Source of the DNA: Gammaproteobacteria bacterium
Lineage (GTDB): Bacteria > Pseudomonadota > Gammaproteobacteria > DSM-16500
DNA: 64,000 bases
Assembly: GCA_021324305.1 (NCBI GenBank)
Contig: JAJPJI010000015.1
Span: forward strand, 62,001 to 126,000
Direction of reading: 5' to 3'
The notes under the pieces were generated by a model. That model worked only from the letters and a program-made list of their open reading frames with translations, did no database searches and was not told the DNA's origin. A program made the position numbers and the translations under genes. Within the stretch, counting starts at the first letter, position 1. Each line of letters begins with the position of its first letter. Shown one piece after another: positions 27,387-35,421 of the stretch.

Positions 27387-27824
27387 TTAGTTGCCTGAAC
27401 TTGGAGCAGTGGTGCTGGAACCAGCTGGAGCAGTGGTGCTGGAACCGGCTGCTGGAGCAGTGGTGCTTGAACCAGCTGGCGCGGTGGTGCTGGAACCGGC
27501 TGCTGGAGCAGATGCGCTTGAACCCATTGTTGATGACATGCTTGAGTTTTCAGCAGTTGTTACAGGTGCTGCTGGAGCAGTTGTCTGTGCTTCCGGAGTA
27601 GCTGCTGGCTGGCTGTTGTTTTCAGCAACTTGCTGATTGGATTCTTGCTGAGCTGGAGCTGCTTCAGCGGTCTGTTGTGGAGCTGCCTGTTCAGCTGGAG
27701 ACTGCTCTTGAGTTGCCATAGCAGTAGCAGAGGTGCTTTGAGCTTTGTTTTCACCTTTGGAACAAGCTGCCAGACCAATTACACACAAGCCAACGAGGGA
27801 GGCTACGAGAAGTTTTTTACGCAT
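27387..27824 (-). CDS. Low-complexity lipoprotein with SSTTAP repeats
   Basis: The 145-residue protein has a signal peptide and lipobox VIGLAACSKGE (cysteine about 21). The rest is a disordered Ala/Gln/Ser/Thr/Pro chain. It ends in four near-identical repeats, alternately SSTTAPAG and SSTTAPAAG. The repeats are also near-identical in DNA (about 24-27 bp units). It is probably an envelope-anchored, extended protein; Coxiella and relatives have comparable low-complexity lipoproteins, but I assign no family. It has its own promoter (27939-27966) and terminator (27343). Confidence 0.8.
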   Translation of the reverse strand: MRKKLLVASLVGLCVIGLAACSKGENKAQSTSATAMATQEQSPAEQAAPQQTAEAAPAQQESNQQVAENNSQPAATPEAQTTAPAAPVTTAENSSMSSTMGSSASAPAAGSSTTAPAGSSTTAPAAGSSTTAPAGSSTTAPSSGN

Positions 27825-27905
27825 GAGATTTTTTCCTTATCAAAAATTAACCCATATCAGTTTATCAATTTACCTGTTTTCACCCAACACGGGGGAAACC
27901 AAGCC

Positions 27906-27923
27906 AGGGTTTGAGTAAACCCT
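27906..27923 (-). promoter_or_regulatory. 5' leader stem-loop of the SSTTAP lipoprotein gene
   Basis: AGGGTTT and AAACCCT form a perfect 7-bp stem around a 4-base loop. It begins about 15 bp downstream of the -10 box, near the predicted 5' end of a leader of roughly 110 nt. It could stabilise the mRNA. Confidence 0.4.
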
Positions 27924-27938
27924 TAACATAAAATTTGT

Positions 27939-27966
27939 ATATTATCCCAATTTTAAACAGGTGCAA
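27939..27966 (-). promoter_or_regulatory. Candidate promoter of the SSTTAP lipoprotein gene
   Basis: On the minus strand TTGCAC (27961-27966) and TAATAT (27939-27944) are separated by 16 bp, followed by an AT-rich stretch. It is the best promoter match in this spacer. Confidence 0.5.
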
Positions 27967-28046
27967 AGAGTTGGTATAAAAATATAGCCCCCGAGACAAA
28001 AAAAGAAATATTTTGTACTTTCTTCGCTCATTGGTGAATATTTTTT

Positions 28047-28181
28047 TCAGCCGCCAAAAAAACTGTGCAACACCCAGGTGACAAGTATTCCAAGGATGGC
28101 AAGCACTGCCATCAACTCAAGAATGGTCAGCTTTCCGGCCCTATAGACGTCTGCATCTTTTTTATCTTTATTGGATTCCAT
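28047..28181 (-). CDS. 44-aa pilin-like transmembrane microprotein
   Basis: My translation reads a charged N-terminus of about 17 residues (MESNKDKKDADVYRAGK). It is followed by LTILELMAVLAILGILVTWV and a short tail LHSFFGG. The hydrophobic part aligns closely with the conserved N-terminal helix of type IV pilins and pseudopilins, including the Glu. However, the residue before the would-be cleavage site is Lys, with Gly one place earlier, and there is no periplasmic domain. The ATG overlaps the trpS stop (TAATG), so translation is probably coupled. It is likely a single-pass inner-membrane protein; no function can be assigned. Confidence 0.72.
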   Translation of the reverse strand: MESNKDKKDADVYRAGKLTILELMAVLAILGILVTWVLHSFFGG

Positions 28182-29254
28182 TAGAAATACCTCTGCCTCA
28201 TTGCTTCTTTAGCCAGCATCAGCGTAGCATTCGCTGTTTCATTCGCCCTAGCTGTGCCTTCCTGCAAAATAGATTTAACATAATGAATATCTTTTTCATA
28301 TTGCAATCTGCGCTGCCGCATGGGCTCAATTAGCGCAACCAACACATCGATCAGGCGCCGCTTGCATTCTACATCACCAATGGTACCTTGACGATAACGT
28401 TCTTCAGCCTCACTGACCCAGGCCTTATCAGGATTGAATGCCTCGTGAAATATCCACAATGGATTGTTTTCAGTGGAACCCTTGTCAGTCGCCTTGAGCC
28501 GCTTTGGATCTGTATACATTGCCATGATTTTCTTTTTGACCGTATCCGGATCATCACTCAAAAAAATGGCATTGTTGAGGGATTTCGACATTTTCATCAA
28601 ATTCCCGTCCGGCCCCGGACCATTGATGCCAACCAGACGCCTTGTGCGGCTGAGTCTGGTTTCCACGACAGGAAACAAACCGCCCTGCTTCAGGTAATCA
28701 GCATCCTGGGTATGCGGATCCACATGACAATACACCTGGTTAAATCGGCGAGCGATTTCTCTGGTCAACTCAAGGTGAGGGATCTGGTCTTCCCCCACAG
28801 GAACAACATCCGCCCGAAATGAAAGTATGTCCGCAGCCTGGCTAATGGGATAGAGCAAAAACCCGACAGAATAATTATCTCCCAGCCCCTTGTCGCGGAT
28901 TTCATCCTTAATGGTCGGATTACGCATCAGTCTCGGATAAGGCACGAGCAAACTGAAAAATACCGTGAGTTCAGCAATCGCGGCTATTTCGGACTGGACG
29001 AAAATCGTGCTGCGCTCGGGATCAATTCCTGCCGCAAGATAATCGAGCATGACTTCCATCACATTCTGGTGCACATCAGCCGGCCTGTCCATGCGAGTCG
29101 TCAGTGCCTGTATGTTCGCGATGATAAAATAGCAATCGTAATCATCCTGCATCAATACGCGGTTTTCTATTGAACCTACCCAATGCCCCAGGTGCAAGCG
29201 CCCGGTTGACGTATCACCGCTAAGCAATCTTGGTTTATGTTTTTTCTCTGTCAT
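28181..29254 (-). CDS. trpS: Tryptophan--tRNA ligase
   Basis: This class I synthetase charges tRNA-Trp. Its 357 residues show the HIGH-type motif TGRLHLGHWVG (about 17-27) and a canonical KMSKS (MKMSKSLNNAIF, about 222). The TrpRS/TyrRS segments VPVGEDQIPHLELTREIARR and YPISQAADIL are also present. The start overlaps the rsmD stop as ATGA (29251-29254). Confidence 0.95.
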   Translation of the reverse strand: MTEKKHKPRLLSGDTSTGRLHLGHWVGSIENRVLMQDDYDCYFIIANIQALTTRMDRPADVHQNVMEVMLDYLAAGIDPERSTIFVQSEIAAIAELTVFFSLLVPYPRLMRNPTIKDEIRDKGLGDNYSVGFLLYPISQAADILSFRADVVPVGEDQIPHLELTREIARRFNQVYCHVDPHTQDADYLKQGGLFPVVETRLSRTRRLVGINGPGPDGNLMKMSKSLNNAIFLSDDPDTVKKKIMAMYTDPKRLKATDKGSTENNPLWIFHEAFNPDKAWVSEAEERYRQGTIGDVECKRRLIDVLVALIEPMRQRRLQYEKDIHYVKSILQEGTARANETANATLMLAKEAMRQRYF

Positions 29255-29817
29255 TTCTTTTCTCTATGTGCCAAATGATAAAAAACCTGTCCCGCTTTTC
29301 TAGTTTTTGATAACTGCCAGTTAAAAGGCAAATCATTATCCTTGATTAGCTCGTGCGCTTCCAGATAGATATAAGATGAATTTGCCAGATATCCATGCTC
29401 CTCCAGATAGCGGCAGCATGGCAGCAACAGGTTTTCATGATAAGGCGGATCCAGAAAAACAATATCGAAAGGCTTGCCTGCCGGCCTGAGCCCTGCGGGG
29501 ATGCTTGCACGGTAGATACACGCCTTCTCTCCCTCTCCGCCAAACCTGACCAGTTCATCCCGTAAAAGCTGTATTACTTCGGTTGACTGATCCGCCATCT
29601 CTACATAAGCCGCACCGCGGGATAAAGCCTCAAATCCCAATGCGCCGCTTCCGGCAAACGGATCCAGACAGCGGGCACCGTTTATATACGGCGCCAGCCA
29701 GTTGAACAAGGTTTCCCTCACCCGGTCTGGCGTTGGACGCAAGTTTTCAACCTCTGGCACTTTCAATTTTCTCCCGCGCCACTTTCCCGCAATAATTCTC
29801 ACTTCACCTTGCCGCAT
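29251..29817 (-). CDS. rsmD: 16S rRNA (guanine(966)-N(2))-methyltransferase
   Basis: RsmD methylates G966 of 16S rRNA in the assembled small subunit. The 188 residues have the family start VRIIAGKWRGRKLKVPE, the RPTPDRVRETLFNWL segment, a SAM-binding CLDPFAGSGALGFEALSRGA and the catalytic DIVFLDPPYHE (DPPY, motif IV). It is divergent from ftsY, the usual gammaproteobacterial neighbour, with 84 bp between. Confidence 0.95.
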   Translation of the reverse strand: MRQGEVRIIAGKWRGRKLKVPEVENLRPTPDRVRETLFNWLAPYINGARCLDPFAGSGALGFEALSRGAAYVEMADQSTEVIQLLRDELVRFGGEGEKACIYRASIPAGLRPAGKPFDIVFLDPPYHENLLLPCCRYLEEHGYLANSSYIYLEAHELIKDNDLPFNWQLSKTRKAGQVFYHLAHREKK

Positions 29818-29901
29818 TTCAGAACTGCCGTTTCTAGGATGACGGGAACTATGCTAACATTAGCGCCTGTCGTCATAAATCTCGATATAACAAGGTAAGA
29901 A

Positions 29902-30927
29902 ATGTTCGATTTCCTCAAAAGAAAAAAGCAGCCAGACAATGCGGCAAACGCTGAAACACACGAATTCAATTCATCTTCTCCCAATGATCACACCGACGCT
30001 GAAAAACCCGCTGGATTTTTTGCCCGACTAAAACAGGGGCTTGCGAAAACCCGCGCTAATCTGACGTCCGGCATGGCCAACCTGTTTCTTGGGAAAAAGG
30101 AACTCAACCAGGAATTGATAAATGAAATTGAAATGGTATTGCTGTCTGCCGATGTAGGAATAGAAACAACGGATCAACTCATCCAGACACTCACAAGAAA
30201 ATTGGCTCGCAAAGAATTAAGCGATGCGCAGGCAGCCTTTCGGATATTGCAGGATGAAATGAAACAGATTTTACGCCCCTGTGAGGCCCCATTGACCATC
30301 CCCGCTGCGATCAAACCCTATGTCATCCTCGTCGTCGGTATTAACGGCTCCGGAAAAACCACCACGATCGGAAAGCTCGCGCACCTACTCAAACATGAGA
30401 AGAAAAATATCATGCTGGCGGCTGGCGATACCTTCCGCGCGGCCGCAATCGGACAATTGCAAATCTGGGGTGAGCGCAACCAGGTACCTGTCATTGCACA
30501 ACAACCAGGCGCGGACACTGCCGCAGTTATTTTCGATGCCATGGAGGCCTCCAGGGCCCGAGGCACTGATGTATTGATAGCAGACACCGCCGGACGTCTG
30601 CACACCCAGTCAAATCTCATGGCTGAACTCCAGAAAGTGAAGCGAGTACTTGCCAAAATCGACTCTTCCGCGCCCCATGAAACACTCATCGTCCTGGATG
30701 CCACCCTGGGCCAGAATGCATTAAATCAGGTCAAACAATTCAATCAAGCCATGGGTGTTACCGGCATTGTCCTGACCAAGCTCGATGGTACGGCAAAAGG
30801 CGGAATTATTTTCGCCATTGCCCAGCAAACAAAAATTCCTATTAGATTCATTGGCGTAGGCGAAGGGATCGAAGACTTGCGGCCATTCAAGGCAGATGAG
30901 TTTGTGGATGCCTTGTTTGCAGAGTAG
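29902..30927 (+). CDS. ftsY: Signal recognition particle receptor FtsY
   Basis: FtsY is the SRP receptor GTPase that delivers nascent membrane proteins. The 341 residues have a short acidic N-terminal A domain, an NG domain with P-loop GINGSGKTTTIGKLA (about 145-159), DTFRAAAIGQL, the DTAGRLHTQSNLM switch, TKLDGTAKGG and GVGEGIEDLRPF. The A domain is much shorter than in E. coli (497 residues), as in many bacteria. rpoH follows directly; ftsE and ftsX, often in between, are missing. Confidence 0.97.
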   Translation: MFDFLKRKKQPDNAANAETHEFNSSSPNDHTDAEKPAGFFARLKQGLAKTRANLTSGMANLFLGKKELNQELINEIEMVLLSADVGIETTDQLIQTLTRKLARKELSDAQAAFRILQDEMKQILRPCEAPLTIPAAIKPYVILVVGINGSGKTTTIGKLAHLLKHEKKNIMLAAGDTFRAAAIGQLQIWGERNQVPVIAQQPGADTAAVIFDAMEASRARGTDVLIADTAGRLHTQSNLMAELQKVKRVLAKIDSSAPHETLIVLDATLGQNALNQVKQFNQAMGVTGIVLTKLDGTAKGGIIFAIAQQTKIPIRFIGVGEGIEDLRPFKADEFVDALFAE

Positions 30928-30982
30928 CCGCCCCGTACTGTCTTGAATATCAGCTATACTTATTGATTAGGACTGGGCTTAC

Positions 30983-31011
30983 TTGAGGGAAGGGGCGTAT
31001 TTTGGTATGAT
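30983..31011 (+). promoter_or_regulatory. Candidate promoter of rpoH
   Basis: TTGAGG (30983-30988) and TATGAT (31006-31011) are separated by exactly 17 bp, about 45 bp upstream of the rpoH ATG. This is a good sigma-70 match. Confidence 0.6.
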
Positions 31012-31055
31012 AGTCGCCCTGAATATAACACTCACCATTCTTCAAGAGCATAATT

Positions 31056-31934
31056 ATGGGCAATATGAATACGAGCTTACAAACCGTTGATATTCGCCTG
31101 CCGGTTAGCAGCCTGGAAGCCTATCTCCATTACGTAAATCAGATACCCATGCTAACCCAGGAAGAAGAACACGATCTCGCTGTCCGGCTGCAGAAAAACA
31201 ACGAGCTGGCTGCAGCAAAGCGCCTGATTCTGGCCCATTTACGCTATGTTGCCCGCGTTGCCAAAGGATATATTGGTTATGGCCTGCCATTGGCAGACCT
31301 GATCCAGGAAGGCAACATTGGTCTCATGAAAGCCGTCCGCCGGTTCAACCCGGATATGGGTGTACGCCTGGTTACTTTTGCCATGCACTGGATCAAGGCG
31401 GAAATACATGAATATATTTTACGCAATTGGCGCATCGTCAAGGTTGCCACTACCAAAGCCCAGCGCAAGCTGTTTTTTAACTTGCGCAACCTGAAAAAAC
31501 GCATTGGCTGGATGACCCAGGAAGAAGTGAACGACATTGCCAAAGACCTGAAGGTAAAGCCCGAAACAGTCAGGGAAATGGAAATGCGCCTGGCCACGTC
31601 AGATGCTTCGTTTGACGGCCATAATGACGATGAAGATGAAGGTTATCATCACCTTGCGCCTGCTGGCTTTCTTGAAGACGCACGCTACAATCCCGCACAG
31701 CAACTGGAAAATGCTGACTGGTCAGAGCAATCCAGTGATACCATTTATCATGCCCTAGACAAGCTCGATGAACGCAGCCAGGATATTATTCGAACCCGCT
31801 GGCTGGATGACAACAAACTAACCTTGCAGGATCTGGCTGATAAATACCAGATTTCCGCCGAACGTGTACGCCAGCTCGAAAAAAATGCCATGCAGAAATT
31901 ACGTGCGGCATTCGAAGAAGAAATCGCGGCCTGA
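31056..31934 (+). CDS. rpoH: RNA polymerase heat-shock sigma factor RpoH (sigma-32)
   Basis: RpoH directs transcription of heat-shock genes. The 292 residues have region 1.2/2 ([40 protein letters not shown]), the -10 contact helix ([20 protein letters not shown]), the RpoH box ([13 protein letters not shown]) and region 4 ([20 protein letters not shown]). The first ATG is used; a second ATG three codons later (MNTSLQ) matches the usual RpoH start and is equally possible. It has its own promoter and lies 128 bp after ftsY. Confidence 0.97.
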   Translation: MGNMNTSLQTVDIRLPVSSLEAYLHYVNQIPMLTQEEEHDLAVRLQKNNELAAAKRLILAHLRYVARVAKGYIGYGLPLADLIQEGNIGLMKAVRRFNPDMGVRLVTFAMHWIKAEIHEYILRNWRIVKVATTKAQRKLFFNLRNLKKRIGWMTQEEVNDIAKDLKVKPETVREMEMRLATSDASFDGHNDDEDEGYHHLAPAGFLEDARYNPAQQLENADWSEQSSDTIYHALDKLDERSQDIIRTRWLDDNKLTLQDLADKYQISAERVRQLEKNAMQKLRAAFEEEIAA

Positions 31935-31956
31935 CGGGATACGAAATTAGGTTGAC

Positions 31957-31995
31957 CATGTCGGCTTTCCCTATGACCGGGTAAAGGCCGGCATG
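31957..31995. terminator. Imperfect hairpin between rpoH and a convergent gene
   Basis: CATGTCGGCTTT and AAAGGCCGGCATG form an imperfect stem shortly after the rpoH stop. There is no strong T run. It may terminate both converging genes or be a REP-like remnant. Confidence 0.35.
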
Positions 31996-32010
31996 ACAGC
32001 AGCAAAAAGC

Positions 32011-32721
32011 TCATCCATAAACATCCGAATAAAAAAACTCCTTTTGCAATCCGTGCGCCCGCATCTCTGAACACACTGCACTCACAAAGCGCGGTGAACC
32101 GCTGGAATAAACCTGATAAGTTGAAAAATCGAGGTGGCCACGCAGCAAGATTTCCAGCAGCGAATCCGGTTTTTCTGAATCCCGATCCTGAAAAACCGGT
32201 GTAAATGAAAAACCGGGTAATTCAGCACTCCACTTTTCCAGCAAATCCATCAAATAGAAGTGATCAAGATCAGGCATGCTCCAATAAAAATGCAAAGGCG
32301 GATAATGCCAGGACCAGGCCAGGTCTTCAATAACCGCCTTTATCGGTGCAAAACCTGTACCGCGCGCAATAAATATGACCGGCATATTCAGATCAAGACA
32401 GGCCGCCGTGCATGTACCAAACGGCCCCGTAATACGCCATTTTTTTTCATTCTGGGCAAGACGCATCAAATCCTCGGCCTGGTGATTTTCCGGAGGATGA
32501 AAAAGATGAAATTCCAGGACACCGTCCACATGCGGAGCGCAAGCGATGGAAAGCGGAGAGGCACTTTGATTGTGATGCATCACATTCACATACTGGCCAG
32601 CAGCGTATGACAAAGGCGGCAAGGTGATTGCCCGCAAAAAAATCTGCGACACGTGCCCAGCAAGCTGTTGAATGCTGGACACTTCATAAAGATAAGAATC
32701 AGGCAACTTGAGATGCTCCAC
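32011..32721 (-). CDS. NAD(P)H-flavin reductase-like oxidoreductase (Fre/LuxG type)
   Basis: This 236-residue ferredoxin-reductase-like protein has no iron-sulfur domain. Features in order are a beta-barrel with YAAGQYVNV, the flavin-binding segment SPLSIACAP (the RPxS motif of Fre without its Arg), GPFGTC, and the NAD-binding IARGTGFAPIKAVIED. The C-terminal VYSSGSPRFVSAV also fits. It probably reduces free flavins or acts as an electron-transfer partner. The start is GTG at 32721, overlapping the previous gene by 23 bp; a TTG five codons later has a better-spaced GGTGGAG, so the start is uncertain. Confidence 0.82.
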   Translation of the reverse strand: MEHLKLPDSYLYEVSSIQQLAGHVSQIFLRAITLPPLSYAAGQYVNVMHHNQSASPLSIACAPHVDGVLEFHLFHPPENHQAEDLMRLAQNEKKWRITGPFGTCTAACLDLNMPVIFIARGTGFAPIKAVIEDLAWSWHYPPLHFYWSMPDLDHFYLMDLLEKWSAELPGFSFTPVFQDRDSEKPDSLLEILLRGHLDFSTYQVYSSGSPRFVSAVCSEMRAHGLQKEFFYSDVYG

Positions 32722-33091
32722 CTTTTAGCTGGTTTGCCTCGCTAATCAGTGCAAGCCTGACTGCTTCGAGCTTGGACATTTTTGCAGCACGCAATAATTC
32801 ATAGACTTCAGCCAACTTGGTCAGAAGATCCGCTTTTTTAAGCTTATCCTGTTTGTTACTTTCACTAAGTTCGCGTATCGCACGCAAAACATGCGCGATT
32901 TCTTCCCAGTTATAAGCAGCTACCTGCTCCCTTGGAACCATACGCTTGCTAGGGTCAGAGGGGACTGCTTTTGTCGATTCATCAAGAACAACCGCCTTGT
33001 AACGTTCTGCAGCCTCCATCAGTACATCAATTCGTTCTTCCAGAGTTCCCTTTTGCGAGTCTTCCAGATGCGGATAAAATGTCAACGGCAT
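32699..33091 (-). CDS. Small helical protein of unknown function, 130 aa
   Basis: The ATG at 33091 has a strong GGAGGA ribosome site. The sequence is soluble and mostly helical (LEERIDVLMEAAERYKAVVL; YNWEEIAHVLRAIRELSESN; LKKADLLTKLAEVYELLRAA), with no signal peptide. I recognise no family. It overlaps the flavin reductase gene by 23 bp, so the two are co-transcribed. The strong ribosome site and normal composition support a real gene. Confidence 0.78.
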   Translation of the reverse strand: MPLTFYPHLEDSQKGTLEERIDVLMEAAERYKAVVLDESTKAVPSDPSKRMVPREQVAAYNWEEIAHVLRAIRELSESNKQDKLKKADLLTKLAEVYELLRAAKMSKLEAVRLALISEANQLKGGASQVA

Positions 33092-33230
33092 ATATCCTCC
33101 TCATCTAATTATTCTGTTTCATATCACAACTATACACCCTAAAGAAACCACCCGGGACATATATTTTCATTATAGACGCTGAATGAAATCTTGCTGCAAA
33201 CCGCAGGTCACGAAATGAACAAAATTAGCA

Positions 33231-34745
33231 TTAAATCATTAACTTCGTACGATCGAGACACCTGAAATTTAAAGCTTCGCCGAGATGCGCTTCCTGTATT
33301 ATATCGCTCCCGGCAAGGTCAGCGATCGTACGGGCAATCTTGACAATCCGGTGATAGACGCGCGCGGAGAAGCTGAATTTAGACATGGCCTGATTGAGCA
33401 ATGACTGCGCACCCTGCCGGAGCTCACAGTAACGATCCAGCTCCGGAACCGTTAAGGCGGAATTGAACTTACCCTGTCTCTCAAATTGAAGTTGATGCGC
33501 CTTGATAACTCTTGCGCGCACGGCTGCACTGCTTTCCGGCAACCCCGACTCCTTTCCCTCCAGCACATCGGAAGGCAGACGCGCCACTTCGACATGCATA
33601 TCAATCCTGTCCAGCAATGGGCCTGAGATTTTGGCAAGATAGCGTCTGATTTGTTCATCTGTGCATTTACATAGATCAACCAGACTGCCTGCATAACCAC
33701 ACGGACATGGGTTCATTGCAGCTATCAACTGAAAGTTTGCTGGAAAATGCGTTTGATATGATGCACGCGAAATGGTAATCGTTCCAGACTCCAGCGGCTC
33801 TCGCAGACACTCAAGTACATGCCGGCTAAATTCAGGCAGTTCGTCCAGAAACAAGACCCCATGGTGTGCGAGCGAGATTTCACCGGGACGTGGTGGTCGC
33901 CCGCCGCCAGCCAGAGCAATACTGGAACTCGTATGATGCGGAGATCTGAATGGAATCTGCTTCCATTGCTGCGAATCAAATCCGTTGCTGCTCACTGAGG
34001 CGACAGCAGCCACTTCAAGCGCCTGCTGCTCATTCAGTTCAGGCAATATACCTGTGAGCCTGCTGGCCAGCATTGTCTTGCCTGTGCCAGGAGGACCAAT
34101 GTACAGAAGACTGTGCCGCCCGGCAGCCGTGATCTCAAGCGCCCGTTTGGCATGAAACTGTCCTTTGACATCAGCAAGATCAGAGACCTTGCCAACATGG
34201 GGCATCGCCTGGAATTCGCAAAACGCAAGACGCTGCTCTCCCTTGAGGTGAGCACATACATCCAGCAGATGGCGGGCAGAAAGCACGGAAGCCTGCTGAA
34301 CCAGAGCAGCTTCTTTCGCATTATGCTCTGGAATGATTAATTGTCTCTGTGCCTGATAGGCACCCAATACAACAGGCAGCACGCCACGCACGGGCCGCAA
34401 CTCACCTGACAGTGCCAGCTCTCCCGTGAATTCATATTCCTCCAGAATTTTCCCCGGAACCTGCCCGGACGCTGCCAGTATTCCCAGCGCAATTGGCAAA
34501 TCAAACCGCCCCCCTTCCTTGGGTAAATCTGCCGGGGCCAGGTTAACGGTAATTCGCCTGCCCGGGAATTCGAAATGCGTATTGATCAATGCACTACGTA
34601 CGCGATCACGGCTTTCCTTGACCGCAGCCTCGGGAAGCCCAACGATATGAAACCCTGCCATACCATAAGAGATGTGCGTTTCCACTGTCACCAGTGGTGC
34701 GGCAATTCCGGAAGAAGCACGGCTGTAAACGATTGCAAGCGCCAT
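33231..34745 (-). CDS. comM: ComM/YifB family Mg chelatase-like AAA ATPase
   Basis: ComM is a hexameric helicase that promotes branch migration during natural transformation. The start ATG at 34745 has AGGAGTGAC upstream and gives the typical MALAIVYSRAS N-terminus; an upstream TTG adds nothing. Domains are a Lon-S16-like N-terminal domain (VETHISYGMAGFHIVGLPEA), an AAA core with Walker A GPPGTGKTMLASRL, LFLDELPEF (Walker B), a cysteine-rich PCPCGYAGS ... CKC insertion, and SGPLLDRIDMHVEV. The C-terminal SFSARVYHRIVKIARTIADL is standard. It pairs functionally with dprA in this window. Confidence 0.94.
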   Translation of the reverse strand: MALAIVYSRASSGIAAPLVTVETHISYGMAGFHIVGLPEAAVKESRDRVRSALINTHFEFPGRRITVNLAPADLPKEGGRFDLPIALGILAASGQVPGKILEEYEFTGELALSGELRPVRGVLPVVLGAYQAQRQLIIPEHNAKEAALVQQASVLSARHLLDVCAHLKGEQRLAFCEFQAMPHVGKVSDLADVKGQFHAKRALEITAAGRHSLLYIGPPGTGKTMLASRLTGILPELNEQQALEVAAVASVSSNGFDSQQWKQIPFRSPHHTSSSIALAGGGRPPRPGEISLAHHGVLFLDELPEFSRHVLECLREPLESGTITISRASYQTHFPANFQLIAAMNPCPCGYAGSLVDLCKCTDEQIRRYLAKISGPLLDRIDMHVEVARLPSDVLEGKESGLPESSAAVRARVIKAHQLQFERQGKFNSALTVPELDRYCELRQGAQSLLNQAMSKFSFSARVYHRIVKIARTIADLAGSDIIQEAHLGEALNFRCLDRTKLMI

Positions 34746-34790
34746 AAATGTCACTCCTTGTAAATGTGTTTGTCGGCAAGGCCGCAAGAT

Positions 34791-35046
34791 GAAATTCCCC
34801 CTCTCCCCAACCCTCTCCTCCAGCTAAAACGCTGGAGGAGAGGGAGAAACAGGCCGCACCTCTCCCCCAGCAACAGGCTTCACAAAGAGAGACTCTTCCA
34901 CCTCAGGCAGTAGTGTCCGCGAGGAGAAGCTCCCTCCATGCACACCACCCCAGGCAGCAGTGCCCGCGAGGAGAGGCGTCTTCAATGCACCCTCTCCTCC
35001 AGCGTTTTAGCTGGAGGAGAGGGTTGGGGAGAGGAGGAGAAATTTC
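34791..35046. mobile_element. MITE-like element, copy A
   Basis: Two perfect 45-bp terminal inverted repeats (34800-34844 and 34990-35034) carry an internal hairpin of their own (CTCCTCCAGC/GCTGGAGGAG). GAAATT continues outside both arms imperfectly. The core holds two copies of a roughly 45-bp unit (CAGGCAG..AGTG..CCGCGAGGAGA...AATGCA or CCATGCA). No ORF is credible. It is a near copy of the element at 35422 and lies just beyond the DUF559 gene's stop codon. Confidence 0.8.
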
Positions 35047-35049
35047 AGA

Positions 35050-35397
35050 TTAATATTCAGAATTATTTAATGCATATAAAATAGCAGCGAGCACAGATCT
35101 TGTTTCCTGGAACACGACATTATTCCAGAAGCGGAGCACCCTATAACCTTTTTCCCGTAGAAATGTGCTGCGCCTTTCATCATAAGATTGTTGTAAAGAA
35201 TGCTGCCCGCCATCCAGTTCGATAATAAGTTTTCTTTCCAGACAGATAAAGTCGACCACAAATGGATGGACAAGATACTGCCTGCGAAATTTATACCCAC
35301 CCAATCTTCTGGCTCTCAAAAAATACCATAAATGTTTTTCTGCATCAGAGCTGTTTCGTCTTAATTCCCGAACATGATTTGTCATTATATCTTTCAT
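35050..35397 (-). CDS. DUF559 (Vsr-like) endonuclease-domain protein
   Basis: The 115-residue protein has the DUF559 pattern of the restriction-endonuclease-like/Vsr fold: RRNSSDAEKHLWYFLRARRL, KFRRQYLVHPFVVDFICLER, KLIIELDGGQHS and KGYRVLRFWNNVVF. The catalytic acidic residues (V-V-D-F and E-L-D-G) and QH are present, so it looks intact. Such genes are scattered in many genomes with no known cellular role. Here it occupies almost the whole space between the two MITE-like elements (35050-35397 against element ends at about 35046 and 35422), which suggests that they move or spread together. Confidence 0.9.
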   Translation of the reverse strand: MKDIMTNHVRELRRNSSDAEKHLWYFLRARRLGGYKFRRQYLVHPFVVDFICLERKLIIELDGGQHSLQQSYDERRSTFLREKGYRVLRFWNNVVFQETRSVLAAILYALNNSEY

Positions 35398-35421
35398 AAT
35401 TATTGTCCTTGATAATATAAA

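Noticed and set aside
34746-34787. Upstream TTG start for comM
   Set aside because: The ATG at 34745 has a strong ribosome site and gives the conserved family N-terminus.
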